DNA of 64,000 nt. It comes from Bacillus cereus G9842. Its GTDB lineage: Bacteria; Bacillota; Bacilli; Bacillales; Bacillaceae_G. Shown here in pieces: positions 45,507 through 56,817 of this stretch (position 1 is its first letter; every line of letters starts with the position of its first letter). The position numbers and the translations under genes were made by a program. Location: contig NC_011772.1 of the NCBI RefSeq assembly GCF_000021305.1, positions 1,092,001 to 1,156,000 of the forward strand. The letters run 5' to 3'. Under the pieces are notes generated by a model. The model made no database searches. It had not been told where the DNA came from and saw only the letters and a program-made list of their open reading frames with translations.

Positions 45507-45601
45507 TATTTCAAAAGAAACAGGGAAGGTATGTTTCTGTTTCTTTTAATAAACAATAAAGTGAATAATGCCTAGCTTTATGTTTTAGCTGAAATATATT
45601 C

Positions 45602-45650
45602 TAGACAAAAATACATTTATGTTTTAAAATTAGTACCAAGTCATAATAAT
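45602..45650 (+). promoter_or_regulatory. fabHF promoter with FapR-like operator
   Basis: TAGACA and TAAAAT (45625-45630) are 17 bp apart. ATTAGTACC at 45629-45637 matches one half of the FapR operator, overlapping the -10 end; the other half (CATAATAAT to 45650) is poor. FapR represses fatty-acid genes until malonyl-CoA accumulates, and B. subtilis fabHA-fabF is a known target. The degenerate half lowers certainty. Confidence 0.6.
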
Positions 45651-45674
45651 TGATATAAAACGGAGGGCTGCGAT

Positions 45675-46607
45675 GTGAACGTGGGCATTTTAGGGATCGG
45701 AAGATATGTGCCGGAAAAAGTAGTCACAAATCACGATTTAGAGAAGATAATGGATACATCCGATGAATGGATTCGTACGAGAACGGGAATTGCCGAAAGA
45801 CGCATTGCCGATGATACAATAGATACTTCGTATATGGCAGTAGAGGCTGCTAAAAAAGCACTTGAAGATGCAGGGGTTAGCGGAGAAGATATCGATCTTA
45901 TTTTGGTGGCGACAGTAACACCAGATCGTGCGTTTCCAGCAGTAGCTTGTGTCATTCAAGAAGCGATTGGAGCGAAACATGCAGCTGCAATGGATGTAGG
46001 TGCAGCATGTGCTGGTTTTATGTACGGAATGATTACAGCGCAGCAATTTATTCAAACGGGAACTTATAAAAATGTATTAGTAGTTGGTAGTGATAAACTA
46101 TCTAAAATTGTAGACTGGAATGATCGAAATACAGCGGTACTATTTGGAGACGGAGCCGGTGCTATCGTAATGGGAGCTGTTTCAGAAGGAAGAGGCGTTC
46201 TATCTTTCGAATTAGGAGCAGACGGAAGTGGCGGTAAGCATCTTTATCAAGACGAGTATGTTATGATGAATGGCAGAGAAGTGTTTAAATTTGCCGTTCG
46301 TCAACTTGGTGAATCTTGTCTTCGCGTGCTGGATAAAGCTGGTCTTACGAAAGAGGATGTGGATTTCTTAGTACCGCATCAAGCGAACATTCGTATTATG
46401 GAATCTGCAAGAGAGAGATTAAATTTACCACAAGAAAAAATGAGTATGACAATTGAAAAGTTTGGTAATACATCAGCTTCTTCAATTCCAATTGCAATGG
46501 TAGAGGAATTGCAAAATGGACGTATTCAAGATGGTGATTTAATTATACTTGTTGGTTTTGGCGGCGGATTAACATGGGGAGCAGTTGCTCTTCGTTGGGG
46601 TAAATAA
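45675..46607 (+). CDS. fabH: Beta-ketoacyl-ACP synthase III (FabH)
   Basis: The 310-residue enzyme starts fatty-acid synthesis by joining acyl-CoA with malonyl-ACP. The start is GTG, eight bases after GGAGGG. The catalytic cysteine is in [13 protein letters not shown] (about Cys112). [10 protein letters not shown] gives the histidine near 237, and the asparagine is in [10 protein letters not shown] near 267. Branched-chain primers are usual in Bacillus. It precedes fabF by 31 bp in one operon. Confidence 0.96.
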   Translation: MNVGILGIGRYVPEKVVTNHDLEKIMDTSDEWIRTRTGIAERRIADDTIDTSYMAVEAAKKALEDAGVSGEDIDLILVATVTPDRAFPAVACVIQEAIGAKHAAAMDVGAACAGFMYGMITAQQFIQTGTYKNVLVVGSDKLSKIVDWNDRNTAVLFGDGAGAIVMGAVSEGRGVLSFELGADGSGGKHLYQDEYVMMNGREVFKFAVRQLGESCLRVLDKAGLTKEDVDFLVPHQANIRIMESARERLNLPQEKMSMTIEKFGNTSASSIPIAMVEELQNGRIQDGDLIILVGFGGGLTWGAVALRWGK

Positions 46608-46638
46608 GGACTGAGAGAAAAAAAGGAGTGTATTTTGT

Positions 46639-47877
46639 ATGGAAAAAAAGAGGGTCGTAATTACAGGGCTAGGAGCTGTTACACCGATCGGTACAGATGT
46701 TGAAACAGCGTGGGAAAACATTAAAAAAGGTGTATCTGGAATCGGACGACTTACAAGAATTGATCCGGAACTATTTCCAGCAAAAGTAGCAGCAGAAATT
46801 AACGACTTTGAAGTCGAGAAATATATTGATAAAAAAGAAGCGCGCCGTATGGATCGCTTTACACAATATGCAGTAGCAGCAGCGAAAATGGCAGTTGCAG
46901 ATGCAAAGCTTGAAATTACAGAAGAAAACGGACCTCGAATTGGTGTATGGATTGGATCTGGTATTGGCGGTATGGAGACATACGAAGAACAATTTAAGAT
47001 TTTTACTGAGAAAGGTCCGCGCCGTGTGAGCCCATTCTTCGTGCCGATGATGATCCCAGATATGGCAGCAGGTCAAGTATCAATCGCAACAGGAGCGAAA
47101 GGAATTAACACTTGCTCTGTAACGGCTTGTGCATCTGGTGCAAACTCAATTGGTGATGCATTTAAAGCAATTCAGCGTGGTGATGCTGATGCAATGATAA
47201 CAGGCGGAGCTGAAGCGCCGTTAACAAGTATGGCATTCGCAGGATTTAGCTCAGCGAAAGCATTAACATTTAATGAAGACCCAGCAACGGCTTGCCGTCC
47301 ATTTGATAAAAACCGTAGCGGTTTCGTAATGGGTGAAGGTTCAGGTATTTTAATTCTTGAAGAATTAGAGCACGCATTAGCTCGTGGTGCTCACATTTAT
47401 GCGGAAATCGCTGGTTACGGTGCAACTGGTGATGCATTCCATATTACAATGCCGGCTCCTGGTGGTGAAGGCGGCGTGCGTGCAATGCGTCAAGCTTTAG
47501 CAGATGCAGGTCTACAGCCAGAAGATATTGATTACATTAATGCGCACGGTACAAGTACGGATGCGAATGAAAAGTATGAAACGATGGCAATTAAAGAAAC
47601 GTTCGGTGAGCACGCGTACAAAGTAGCAATTAGCTCAACGAAATCAATGACAGGTCACTTATTAGGAGCAGCTGGTGCTGTTGAAGCGATCTTCTCAATT
47701 AAATCAATTACAGACGGAGTAATCCCTCCAACAATTAACTATGAAACACCAGATCCAGAATGTGACTTAGATTACGTACCGAATCAAGCGAGACAACAAG
47801 AAGTAAATGCAGTATTAAGTAACTCACTAGGATTCGGTGGTCATAACGCAGTATTAGTATTTAAATCGTATAAATAA
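46639..47877 (+). CDS. fabF: Beta-ketoacyl-ACP synthase II (FabF)
   Basis: The 412-residue condensing enzyme elongates acyl-ACP chains. Catalytic Cys lies in [19 protein letters not shown] (about Cys163), and the two histidines lie in [12 protein letters not shown] and [15 protein letters not shown], near residues 303 and 340. [14 protein letters not shown] is also typical. AAAGGAGTGTATTTTGT precedes the ATG. Very regular codon use suggests high expression. It is the target class of cerulenin. Confidence 0.97.
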   Translation: MEKKRVVITGLGAVTPIGTDVETAWENIKKGVSGIGRLTRIDPELFPAKVAAEINDFEVEKYIDKKEARRMDRFTQYAVAAAKMAVADAKLEITEENGPRIGVWIGSGIGGMETYEEQFKIFTEKGPRRVSPFFVPMMIPDMAAGQVSIATGAKGINTCSVTACASGANSIGDAFKAIQRGDADAMITGGAEAPLTSMAFAGFSSAKALTFNEDPATACRPFDKNRSGFVMGEGSGILILEELEHALARGAHIYAEIAGYGATGDAFHITMPAPGGEGGVRAMRQALADAGLQPEDIDYINAHGTSTDANEKYETMAIKETFGEHAYKVAISSTKSMTGHLLGAAGAVEAIFSIKSITDGVIPPTINYETPDPECDLDYVPNQARQQEVNAVLSNSLGFGGHNAVLVFKSYK

Positions 47878-47884
47878 TAGATGA

Positions 47885-47928
47885 AATAAGGAGTTTTTTC
47901 GTAGCATATTACGAAAAAACTCCTTATT
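47885..47928 (+). terminator. Terminator of fabHF
   Basis: AATAAGGAGTTTTTTCGTA pairs with its exact complement around GCATAT. Confidence 0.93.
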
Positions 47929-47984
47929 TATTTTTACGTCTTTTTCTCTTGTAGCATATACATAAGAAAAAAGGAGGGATAAAG

Positions 47985-48773
47985 ATGGGGGTTATTGAAA
48001 CAGCTGAATGGCTACATTTATATTATGGACGGCCAGAAAAACTTTGTGAGAAATTTACGAAGTATATTCCGTTGCCAAAAGAAAGGTTGTATCGCTTTTT
48101 AATTTCAAAAGGGATGTATCGTCCGGTCATGCATGGGGAAAAGGAAATTAAAGAATTAGAGGAAAAGGAAATTTGGAAAGAGTTGAGCTTGGAGTATGAT
48201 AAATTGAAAAATTGGTTGAAAGGTCCGGATGTCCCTGTCTTTATTTTATTATCAGATTCCTATAATCGAACTGTACAAGAAGAGTATAACGGTAGGGCTG
48301 GATTATCTATGCGTCATGTTATTTTCTTATTTGTATGTGGACGGAATTCGGTGGAAGAATTAAAGGTGTTATTGGCGCATGAATATCATCACATATGCAG
48401 GTTACATCAAATTGAGACGAAAGAAACAGAATATACATTACTTGATACGATGATTATGGAAGGGCTAGCTGAGCAAGCGGTAACGGAAAGATATTCAGAA
48501 AAAAACAATGCACCGTGGACGATGTATCTTTCAAAAGAAGAGGCTATTTATTATTGGAAAAATGTTGTACATGAAAGAATAAGTATAAAACGAGGAACAA
48601 GGGAGCACGACATCTTATTAAATGGATTTCACTCTTATCCAAAGATGCTTGGCTATGCGCTTGGATTTCATATTGTCAAAGATTGTGTAACATTGGAAGG
48701 AGAAGATACACTTTCTTTATTATCTATAGATGCAAAAGAAATATTGAATAAAGCAAATACATTTCATATATAA
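47985..48773 (+). CDS. yjaZ: YjaZ-like zinc metalloprotease-type protein (DUF2268)
   Basis: The 262-residue protein contains LLAHEYHHICRLHQ at about residue 128, an HExxH motif with a third histidine close by, and LLDTMIMEGLAEQ with the downstream glutamate that could complete the zinc site. This is the DUF2268 family of predicted Zn proteases. No signal peptide is seen, so it acts in the cytosol. Its substrate is unknown. AAAGGAGGGATAAAG precedes the start; position after fabF matches B. subtilis. Confidence 0.85.
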   Translation: MGVIETAEWLHLYYGRPEKLCEKFTKYIPLPKERLYRFLISKGMYRPVMHGEKEIKELEEKEIWKELSLEYDKLKNWLKGPDVPVFILLSDSYNRTVQEEYNGRAGLSMRHVIFLFVCGRNSVEELKVLLAHEYHHICRLHQIETKETEYTLLDTMIMEGLAEQAVTERYSEKNNAPWTMYLSKEEAIYYWKNVVHERISIKRGTREHDILLNGFHSYPKMLGYALGFHIVKDCVTLEGEDTLSLLSIDAKEILNKANTFHI

Positions 48774-48802
48774 AAAAACAGGAGCTCTATTTCCTGTTTT
48801 TT
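48773..48802 (+). terminator. Terminator of yjaZ
   Basis: AAAAAACAGGA pairs with TCCTGTTTTTT around GCTCTATT. Confidence 0.9.
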
Positions 48803-48916
48803 TAGTATTAATAGAAGAAAAAATAATAATTAGAATATATTTCCTTAGGTGGAATAAAGTTAAGAAAAATTGAACATAATGATTGATACAAACAGTAGTG
48901 AAGTGAGGGGTAGTGA

Positions 48917-49663
48917 ATGTTATATCTACATGATGTATGGGTAAATTGGTTTGAAGGTGAAGAGAATGGGTATAACGTTTGTCATTTTTACGAATGGCGG
49001 AAAGATGATACGATTGAGCTATTAGATCAAGTGCCATTATTAAAAGTAGATGCCACATTATATCATTACATCGAGGACGAATTGTTAGAGCTTCCGCAAA
49101 AATTGTTGGAAGACGTACATCATAAGGCTTATATTCGTAAAAATCATGAACGTTTGCAGCAAGAGTATTGCTTTGTTGTTACAGATGGAAAAGGAATTAT
49201 TGCGATTGATACAATTGGTTACAATGTACCTATTCGTAAAAGCAGACTTATACCACGGCAAGAGCAGATGGTATATGAGATGGTAGAAAACGTACAAGCA
49301 GAAAAGTATGAGTTCCAAGTAGAAGAAACAGAAAAAGAACACCACATTTTATCACCATCGCCTTTCATTATGAATGGCTTGACTCGTAAAGAAAGACAAC
49401 TAAAACAATTATTATTTATGGCGTTAGATCAATTACATACAACGAAAAATACAGCGGAAATTCGCTATTGGTACACAGAGTGGGATCCGTCAGCATATGG
49501 AACGGTCCAACATATGGAATTTGAAGATATTTGGGCAAGACTATATGATGAAGCGGAATCAGGCTGGTCTGAGAAGCACGAACAATTATGCGAGCGCCTT
49601 GTAAAAGGACAGCCGTTTTTTGAAAAGTTATGGGAAATGGAAAATGAGCAAAAGGTAAATTAA
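48917..49663 (+). CDS. yjbA: YjbA-like protein (UPF0736)
   Basis: The 248-residue soluble protein starts [20 protein letters not shown]. Later features are [17 protein letters not shown] and [20 protein letters not shown] recognise it as YjbA (UPF0736), which precedes trpS in B. subtilis as it does here (though trpS is convergent). Its function is not known. GTGAGGGGTAGTGA precedes the ATG. Confidence 0.85.
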   Translation: MLYLHDVWVNWFEGEENGYNVCHFYEWRKDDTIELLDQVPLLKVDATLYHYIEDELLELPQKLLEDVHHKAYIRKNHERLQQEYCFVVTDGKGIIAIDTIGYNVPIRKSRLIPRQEQMVYEMVENVQAEKYEFQVEETEKEHHILSPSPFIMNGLTRKERQLKQLLFMALDQLHTTKNTAEIRYWYTEWDPSAYGTVQHMEFEDIWARLYDEAESGWSEKHEQLCERLVKGQPFFEKLWEMENEQKVN

Positions 49664-49690
49664 AAAACCGCCAATTGGCGGTTTTTTAAT
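49663..49690. terminator. Terminator of yjbA
   Basis: AAAAAACCGCCAATTGGCGGTTTTTT is a self-complementary stem with almost no loop. Confidence 0.92.
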
Positions 49691-49702
49691 TTGGTGAAAT
49701 CC

Positions 49703-49821
49703 AGCTCCAGCGGCAAGAATGTTCGGTGGCTTCGCGCCTTCCTGCGAGGCAAAAAGCGCCTTTACGTCAGGAGCTCCATCCCCCTCACATTCTAAATGAG
49801 CCGCTTCCACTTTATATGTAA
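49703..49821. repeat. Dispersed palindromic repeat, copy A
   Basis: The unit opens AGCTCCAGC, contains TTCGCGCC, GCGAGGCAAAAAGCGCCTTT and CGTCAGGAGCT, and closes GCCGCTTCCACTTTATATG. It is a diverged tandem homologue of 49825-49943, with the same order of blocks. GC content is well above that of the neighbours, and hairpins such as AGCTCC/GGAGCT are visible. It codes for nothing convincing. Confidence 0.75.
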
Positions 49822-49824
49822 TTT

Positions 49825-49940
49825 AGCTCCGGCTCCTAGCCCTTCGCGTCTAAGAACCTTCCCCACGAGAAGGTAAAAAGCACCTTCTGTGGGAAAGAAC
49901 TTTAGCCGTCAGGGCTAAGCAGTCGCCTCCGCTTTTTATG

Positions 49941-49943
<3 letters not shown>
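49825..49943. repeat. Dispersed palindromic repeat, copy B
   Basis: The unit opens AGCTCCGGC, has CTTCGCGTC, a GAGAAGGT/ACCTTC hairpin around AAAAAGC, then CGTCAGGGCTAAGC and TCGCCTCCGCTTTTTATG. Its end reaches the trpS stop codon, so it may supply the trpS terminator structure. The start-to-start distance from copy A is 122 bp. Confidence 0.75.
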
Positions 49944-50942
<999 letters not shown>

Positions 50943-50978
50943 CTAAATTTGAATGCGTGATAGGGAAGAGAAGGCAAA

Positions 50979-51217
50979 CAAAAAAGCCCATTCATCCCAA
51001 AAAACTATAGGGACGAATGGACCGCGGTACCACCCTAATTATTTCACTACTGTGAAATCTCTCTAATCCATAGTAACGTCTGGATATAACGCCAAGGCCT
51101 ACTACTTTCGGTTCGGTTTGGTGCTCAAAAGCCCATTCCATACTGTACAATTACTTGTTCACACCGACCACAAGCTCTCTGAAATTGCATCAATATGTAC
51201 TCTTCTTTATCATCGCA
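50979..51217 (-). ncRNA. T-box leader of trpS (tRNA-Trp sensing)
   Basis: On the minus strand AGAGAGCTTGTGGTCGGTG is the stem I AG-bulge region. The T-box sequence AGGGTGGTACCGCGG at about 51022-51036 is canonical. The competing terminator (CATTCGTCCCTA / GGGATGAATG, then TTTTTTG) ends near 50980. UGG codons lie in the expected specifier region (ATGGAATGGGC). Uncharged tRNA-Trp would stabilise the antiterminator. Confidence 0.95.
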
Positions 51218-51298
51218 TACATATAAATTTATTTATTGTTACTTGAGCTCTTTTAATATGAAAGAACTAAAGTTTTATAACAAAATGTTTTGCTGATT

Positions 51299-51326
51299 AT
51301 TATATCATATGGGATAGTGTTTGCAA
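51299..51326 (-). promoter_or_regulatory. Sigma-A promoter of the T-box/trpS transcript
   Basis: On the minus strand TTGCAA (51321-51326) and TATAAT (51299-51304) are 16 bp apart, about 80 bp upstream of the T-box stem I. Confidence 0.75.
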
Positions 51327-51327
51327 A

Positions 51328-51663
51328 CTACATCAAAATAGTAAAGCTAATGAGGGTCGAGAACAACCCAAGAACGATACCTGTAATACAAATTGGATAT
51401 GTCCATTTGAATGAATATGTTTTATAAATACGTTCTTTCTTATCTGTAGGTTCCTCGACTTCTTCAATTAAAGAGTCAATCTTTTTGTTCGTGCCAAATA
51501 CTCTCTGGAAAGCGTAAAGAGTTACATTGAAAAATCCATTTTGAAATATGAATAAAAAACCACCTATCAGAATAAAAAATAGCGCGATATAAAACGAGAT
51601 GTTGACAAAGTTCAACAAAAATTGAGATGAAATGAGGAATGCACCAATACTAGAAGCAATCAT
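51328..51663 (-). CDS. Small membrane protein (DUF3899-like); start region probably frameshifted
   Basis: The 111-residue frame has helices near residues 5-22, 26-42 and 90-110, with a charged middle (FGTNKKIDSLIEEVEEPTDKKER). I recall this layout as DUF3899. The first ATG (51663) has no ribosome site. GGAGGGG and a TTG lie about 45 bp upstream, but reaching this frame from the TTG needs one extra T in the seven-T run at 51691-51697. The gene is probably real with an altered 5' end, or relies on a non-standard start. Confidence 0.55.
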   Translation of the reverse strand: MIASSIGAFLISSQFLLNFVNISFYIALFFILIGGFLFIFQNGFFNVTLYAFQRVFGTNKKIDSLIEEVEEPTDKKERIYKTYSFKWTYPICITGIVLGLFSTLISFTILM

Positions 51664-51775
51664 CGCTATAAAAATTAGTATACAAGTATGAAAAAAACTT
51701 TATTCAAAATATTCCCCTCCGTCAAAATATTACTAGAATTATTATACTATAAAAGCTATAATAAGTACTAGAAAT

Positions 51776-51790
51776 AATTTTTTGAAAATT
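51776..51790. promoter_or_regulatory. CodY-like box upstream of the opp operon
   Basis: AATTTTTTGAAAATT matches the CodY consensus AATTTTCWGAAAATT at 14 of 15 positions. It lies 236 bp before oppA in a 363-bp gap. CodY represses peptide permeases when branched-chain amino acids and GTP are plentiful. An AT-rich stretch follows and no clear promoter was assigned. Confidence 0.7.
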
Positions 51791-52026
51791 ATACACAATT
51801 AAAGGTCTGATTTTAAGATGATGGTAGCAATGTTAACGTATCCCTTTACGAAAAATTAAAAATATAAACATTTTATTAAAAATTTTAACAAAAAAACAAA
51901 AAACTATATTCACAATCGTCGTATTATATGTATAATGAAAATTGTAGAAACTTGGAGATTATTCTTTCAATTCTACTTTTTAACAAGTGAGGGTACAGGA
52001 AGTGCAATTAGGGGAGGCAACACAAC

Positions 52027-53682
52027 ATGAAGAAAAAGATACCGTTATTACTTGCATCAACTTTAACTGCAAGTATGTTGCTTGGCGCGTGTAGCTACCA
52101 AAAAGATGATGCAAAAGCAAAAGGGAAAGAGAACGCTACGAGTAGTAGTAACGGAAAACAGATTCTTAATTTAACAGAGTTATCTGAAATTCCGTCAATG
52201 GATGCATCATTAGCATCTGACTCTTCATCTTCTACAGCATTAAATAATACGATGGAAGGTTTATATCGTATTGGCAAAGATCAAAAGAGAATGCCTGGCG
52301 TTGCAGAAGATGTCGAAAAGCTAGATGATGGGAAGAAATACATATTTAAATTAAGAAAAGATGCGAAATGGTCAAATGGGGAACCTGTAACAGCTAAAGA
52401 CTTTGTGTATTCATGGAAAAGAGCCGTAAATCCAGATACAAAAGCAACGTATTCGTACATTATGTTCGATATTAAAAATGCAGAGAAAATTCATAAAAAA
52501 GAATTACCTGCTGACCAATTAGGTGTAAAAGCGATTGATGATTATACATTAGAAGTGGAATTAGACAATCCCGTTCCTTACTTTATCGATTTAACAGTTT
52601 ATCCAGTATTTTACCCGCTAAATGAAAACTTTGTAAAAGCACAAGGTGATAAGTTTGGTTTAGAGGCAAATACAACATTATATAACGGTCCATTCGTTAT
52701 GAGTGATTGGAAACATGAACAAAGTTTCCAATTCAAGAAGAATCCTTCATATTGGGATAATAAAACGGTTAAAATCGAAGAAATCAACTTTAATATTGTA
52801 AAAAATACAGCAACTGATGTAAATTTATATGAGACAAACGCGATTGATCGTGCGGCTTTAACGTCTGAATTTGTTGATAAGTTTAGACAAAGCCCAGAGT
52901 TCCAAACAAGAAAAGAAGCAGGGGTTGCTTACTTAAGATTTAATCAAAGTAATCAGTACTTAAGTAATAAAAACTTAAGAAAAGCAATTTCAATGTCCTT
53001 TGACCGTGATAACATTGCGAAAGTTATTTTAAATAACGGTGCAATTGGAGCTTACGGATTTGTTGGAAAAGATTTCGCTGAAGGTCCGAATAAAAAAGAT
53101 TTCCGAGCTGAAAATGGAAAGCTAGTTGAAACAAATCCAAAAGAAGCGAAAAAGCTTTGGGAAACAGCGAAGAAAGAGCTTGGAACTGATAAAATCGAAC
53201 TAGAATTCTTAAACTTTGATAATGAAGATGCTAAAAAAGTTGGTGAATTCTTAAAAGGTGAGATAGAAAAGAACTTACCAGGTTTATCAATTAAAATTAA
53301 ACAGCAACCATTCGCACAAAAAAATAAATTAGAAGATTCTCAGCAATATGATATTGCGTTTGGTATTTGGGGACCAGATTTCCCAGATCCAATCTCATAT
53401 TTAGATATGTTTGTTACGAATGGTTCTCAAAATAAAACAGGGTATTCTAATCAGAAGTATGATGAGTTAATCCTAAAAGCTAAAACAGATACAAAAGATT
53501 TACAAGCTCGCTGGAACAACCTTCTAGAAGTAGAGAAGATGTTAATTAAAGAAGATGCAGTTATCACTCCAATCTTCCAAAAAGGTTCAGCGTATGTAGT
53601 AAAAGGTGCCGTAAAAGATATTATCCCAATTAACTATGGTGGTAAATTAACTTACAAATGGGCATCTGTTGAACAAAAATAA
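52027..53682 (+). CDS. oppA: Oligopeptide-binding lipoprotein OppA
   Basis: The 551-residue solute-binding protein begins with a lipoprotein signal ending in LLGACSY (Cys22). The SBP5 fold follows, with the NTMEGLYRIGK region near 73 and AKWSNGEPVTAKDFVYSWKR near 115. It captures extracellular oligopeptides for the Opp ABC importer. In this group Opp also imports the PapR-type signalling peptides sensed by PlcR. GGGGAGGCAACACAAC precedes the start. A paralogue is at 59597. A hairpin separates it from oppB, as usual for binding-protein excess. Confidence 0.95.
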   Translation: MKKKIPLLLASTLTASMLLGACSYQKDDAKAKGKENATSSSNGKQILNLTELSEIPSMDASLASDSSSSTALNNTMEGLYRIGKDQKRMPGVAEDVEKLDDGKKYIFKLRKDAKWSNGEPVTAKDFVYSWKRAVNPDTKATYSYIMFDIKNAEKIHKKELPADQLGVKAIDDYTLEVELDNPVPYFIDLTVYPVFYPLNENFVKAQGDKFGLEANTTLYNGPFVMSDWKHEQSFQFKKNPSYWDNKTVKIEEINFNIVKNTATDVNLYETNAIDRAALTSEFVDKFRQSPEFQTRKEAGVAYLRFNQSNQYLSNKNLRKAISMSFDRDNIAKVILNNGAIGAYGFVGKDFAEGPNKKDFRAENGKLVETNPKEAKKLWETAKKELGTDKIELEFLNFDNEDAKKVGEFLKGEIEKNLPGLSIKIKQQPFAQKNKLEDSQQYDIAFGIWGPDFPDPISYLDMFVTNGSQNKTGYSNQKYDELILKAKTDTKDLQARWNNLLEVEKMLIKEDAVITPIFQKGSAYVVKGAVKDIIPINYGGKLTYKWASVEQK

Positions 53683-53704
53683 TCTTTTTTTTCCATCGTT
53701 TACA

Positions 53705-53741
53705 AGGGTATATGCCTATGATGGGCATATGCTCTTATTTT
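53705..53741 (+). terminator. Partial terminator or RNA-stabilising hairpin between oppA and oppB
   Basis: GGTATATGCC pairs with GGCATATGC-type bases around TATGATG, followed by TCTTATTTT, a leaky T tract. It would let oppA transcripts exceed oppBCDF. Confidence 0.65.
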
Positions 53742-53810
53742 AAAAAAATAAAAGTAAGAATATTTTAAACTATCTTATTGCTTTTGAGAAAAACGGGGAG
53801 GTGCTTGACT

Positions 53811-54740
53811 ATGGGACGTTATGTATTAAAACGTTTCGTGTACATGGCTTTGACATTATTTTTAATTACTACACTGACTTTCTTTTTGATGAAATTACTT
53901 CCGGGTTCTCCGCTTAAAAACCAGGAGAAGCTATCACCGGCACAAAAAGAAATCATTCTTGAAAAATACGGATTAAATGATCCGGTACCAGTTCAATACG
54001 CACGTTACTTAGGTAACTTAGCAAAAGGTGATTTAGGGGTATCATTCCAATATGATAACCGCCCAGTAACAGACATGATTGTGGATCGTATTGGACCATC
54101 AGCCCAATTAGGTTTACAAGCGATTATATTAGGGACATTTATCGGTTTAATTTTAGGTATTGTTGCCGCACTTCGTAATAATACGTGGGTGGATTATAGT
54201 GCAACAGTTATTTCGGTACTCGGAATGTCGGTACCATCATTCGTATTCGCCGCATTACTACAATATTTCGTAGGGGTAAAACTTGGTTGGTTCCCGGTAG
54301 CATTCTGGAAAGGACCAGAGTTTACTGTAATGCCTACAATTGCATTATCGATGGGAGTTATCGCAACAATCGCACGTTTCTCTCGTGCAGAATTAATTGA
54401 AGTTATGCAGTCAGACTATATTTTAACAGCGAAAGCAAAAGGAATTAGTCAAGGCGTTATCATTGTAAAACACGCACTTCGTAACGCGTTAATTCCAGTT
54501 GTAACAATTTTAGGACCAATGGTTGCGGCATTAATTACAGGAACACTTGTTATCGAGCAAATTTATGCTGTACCAGGACTTGGGGAACAATTCGTTAAAT
54601 CGATTACTTTAAATGACTATACAGTTATTATGGGAACTACGATTTTCTATAGTGCAATCTTCATTTTAGTTATTTTCATTGTCGATATTTTATACGGAAT
54701 TATTGATCCTCGTATTCGTTTAGCGGGAGGGAAAAAATGA
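53811..54740 (+). CDS. oppB: Oligopeptide permease OppB
   Basis: I start at MGRYVLKRFVYMALTLF (309 residues), eight bases after GGGAGGTG; an upstream in-frame ATG at 53778 has no site. Six helices are predicted. The EAA loop for ATPase contact is in ILTAKAKGISQGVIIVKHAL, near residue 204. It pairs with OppC to form the membrane channel. The stop overlaps the oppC start. Confidence 0.96.
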   Translation: MGRYVLKRFVYMALTLFLITTLTFFLMKLLPGSPLKNQEKLSPAQKEIILEKYGLNDPVPVQYARYLGNLAKGDLGVSFQYDNRPVTDMIVDRIGPSAQLGLQAIILGTFIGLILGIVAALRNNTWVDYSATVISVLGMSVPSFVFAALLQYFVGVKLGWFPVAFWKGPEFTVMPTIALSMGVIATIARFSRAELIEVMQSDYILTAKAKGISQGVIIVKHALRNALIPVVTILGPMVAALITGTLVIEQIYAVPGLGEQFVKSITLNDYTVIMGTTIFYSAIFILVIFIVDILYGIIDPRIRLAGGKK

Positions 54741-55753
54741 TGAAAGATGTACAAAAATTATCTCCAGATTTATTTCAACAAGCCAATCAAAATAATGTTG
54801 ATAATGAAGTCATTGCCCGTCCAAGCTTAACGTTTTGGCAAGATGTAAGAAGACGTTTGTTCCAACATAAAGGTGCGATGCTTGGCCTTGTATTATTAGT
54901 AATCATTGCGCTATTAGCGATTTTTGGACCGATGGTAAGTAAACACTCGTATAAAGAGCAAGATTTAGGTCGTGCGAAATTACCACCAAAAATTCCAGTT
55001 ATTGAAAATGTTCATTGGTTACCATTTGACGGTACAGATCAATATGGTGTTGACCAATATGAAAAACGTGATATTAAAGAGTACTTCTGGTTTGGTACAG
55101 ATGATCTTGGCCGTGACTTATGGACAAGAACATGGGAAGGTACACGCGTATCATTATATATCGCTCTTTTAGCAGCAGCAATTGACTTAGTAATTGGGGT
55201 TGCATACGGAGGTATTTCAGCATTCTACGGCGGTAGAGTAGATAATATTATGCAACGTATTATGGAGATTATTAACGGTATTCCATACTTAATCATCGTT
55301 ATTTTAATGGTAATCATTATGGGATCTGGTATTTGGTCAATTACACTCGCGATGGCGATTACGGGTTGGATAGGGATGTCGCGGATTGTTCGTGGACAAA
55401 TCCTAAAGTTAAAAAACCAAGAATATGTATTAGCATCTCGTACATTAGGTGCAACAAATACACAATTAATTGTGAAACATTTAATTCCAAACGTAATGGG
55501 ACCTATTATCGTAATGACAATGTTCACAATTCCATCAGCGGTGTTTGGTGAAGCGTTCTTAAGTTTCATTGGTTTAGGAATTCAGCCACCATTCGCGTCA
55601 CTTGGTTCTCTTGTAAATGATGGTTATAAATCTATTCAAACGTATCCACACATGATGTTCATCCCTGCGGTTGTCATCAGTATGTTAATTCTAGCATTCA
55701 ACTTAATGGCAGATGGATTACGCGATGCGTTAGATCCAAAAATGCGTAAGTAA
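54737..55753 (+). CDS. oppC: Oligopeptide permease OppC
   Basis: The 338-residue partner of OppB has a cytoplasmic N-terminal extension, a first helix near residue 55 (GAMLGLVLLVIIALLAIF) and then five more. FGTDDLGRDLWTRTWEGTRV and the EAA loop VLASRTLGATNTQLIVKHLI are family marks. The start overlaps the oppB stop (ATGA), implying coupling. A second ATG one codon on is equally possible. Confidence 0.96.
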   Translation: MMKDVQKLSPDLFQQANQNNVDNEVIARPSLTFWQDVRRRLFQHKGAMLGLVLLVIIALLAIFGPMVSKHSYKEQDLGRAKLPPKIPVIENVHWLPFDGTDQYGVDQYEKRDIKEYFWFGTDDLGRDLWTRTWEGTRVSLYIALLAAAIDLVIGVAYGGISAFYGGRVDNIMQRIMEIINGIPYLIIVILMVIIMGSGIWSITLAMAITGWIGMSRIVRGQILKLKNQEYVLASRTLGATNTQLIVKHLIPNVMGPIIVMTMFTIPSAVFGEAFLSFIGLGIQPPFASLGSLVNDGYKSIQTYPHMMFIPAVVISMLILAFNLMADGLRDALDPKMRK

Positions 55754-55773
55754 ATGAGGAGGGAGAAGTAAAA

Positions 55774-56817
55774 ATGAAAACATTGTTAGAGGTAAAAGAT
55801 TTACAAGTCTCCTTTGATACACATGCAGGTGAAGTACAAGCAGTGCGCGGAGTTACTTTTGATTTGAAAAAAGGGGAAACATTAGCGATTGTAGGAGAGT
55901 CTGGTTCTGGGAAATCAGTTACTTCTAAAGCGCTAATGGGGTTAATCCCAAATCCTCCAGGCCGTATTAAAAATGGAGAGATTGTATTTGACGGTCGTGA
56001 TTTAACGAAATTAACGGAAAAAGAAATGCAGCAAGTTCGTGGTAAAGATATCGCGATGATTTTCCAAGATCCAATGACATCATTAAATCCAACGATGACA
56101 ATTGGGAATCAAATTATGGAAGGTCTTATTAAACACCAAGGGATGAGTAGAGGAGACGCACGTAAAGTTGCGTTAGAATTAATCGACCTTGTAGGTATTC
56201 CAAATCCAGAAGCACGTTTAAAACAATATCCTCACCAATTCTCAGGTGGTATGAGACAGCGTGTAGTTATTGCGATGGCGTTAGCTTGTAACCCGAAATT
56301 ATTAATTGTCGATGAGCCGACAACAGCGCTAGACGTTACGATTCAGGCACAAATTTTAGAACTTATGAAAGACATTCAGCAAAAAACAGAAGCGGCAATT
56401 ATTTTCATTACGCATGACTTAGGTGTAGTAGCAAACGTTGCTGACCGAGTGGCAGTTATGTATGCTGGTAAAGTTGTTGAAATTGGAACTGTAGATGAAA
56501 TTTTCTATAATCCGAAACATCCATATACTTGGGGCTTAATCGCATCTATGCCAAGTTTAGATGGTTCAGAGGAAGAGTTATACGCAATTCCTGGAACGCC
56601 TCCGGATTTATTGAAGCCGCCAAAGGGTGATGCTTTTGCACCACGTAACCCACAGGCGCTGAAAATTGATTTTGAAATGGAACCGCCTTTATTTAAAGTA
56701 AGTGATACACACTATGCGGCAACTTGGTTACTTCACGAGCAAGCTCCAGAAGTAAAACCGCCGGCAGTTGTTGAAAAACGTATTCTTCAAATGAAAGCAG
56801 GTGAACAACATGACTAA
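55774..56817 (+). CDS. oppD: Oligopeptide transport ATPase OppD
   Basis: The 347-residue ABC ATPase has Walker A GESGSGKS (about residues 39-46), [19 protein letters not shown] as signature, and [14 protein letters not shown] as Walker B. The C-terminal [17 protein letters not shown] region is the oligopeptide-type extension. With OppF it powers import. GAGGAGGGAGAAGTAAAA precedes the start. Confidence 0.97.
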   Translation: MKTLLEVKDLQVSFDTHAGEVQAVRGVTFDLKKGETLAIVGESGSGKSVTSKALMGLIPNPPGRIKNGEIVFDGRDLTKLTEKEMQQVRGKDIAMIFQDPMTSLNPTMTIGNQIMEGLIKHQGMSRGDARKVALELIDLVGIPNPEARLKQYPHQFSGGMRQRVVIAMALACNPKLLIVDEPTTALDVTIQAQILELMKDIQQKTEAAIIFITHDLGVVANVADRVAVMYAGKVVEIGTVDEIFYNPKHPYTWGLIASMPSLDGSEEELYAIPGTPPDLLKPPKGDAFAPRNPQALKIDFEMEPPLFKVSDTHYAATWLLHEQAPEVKPPAVVEKRILQMKAGEQHD

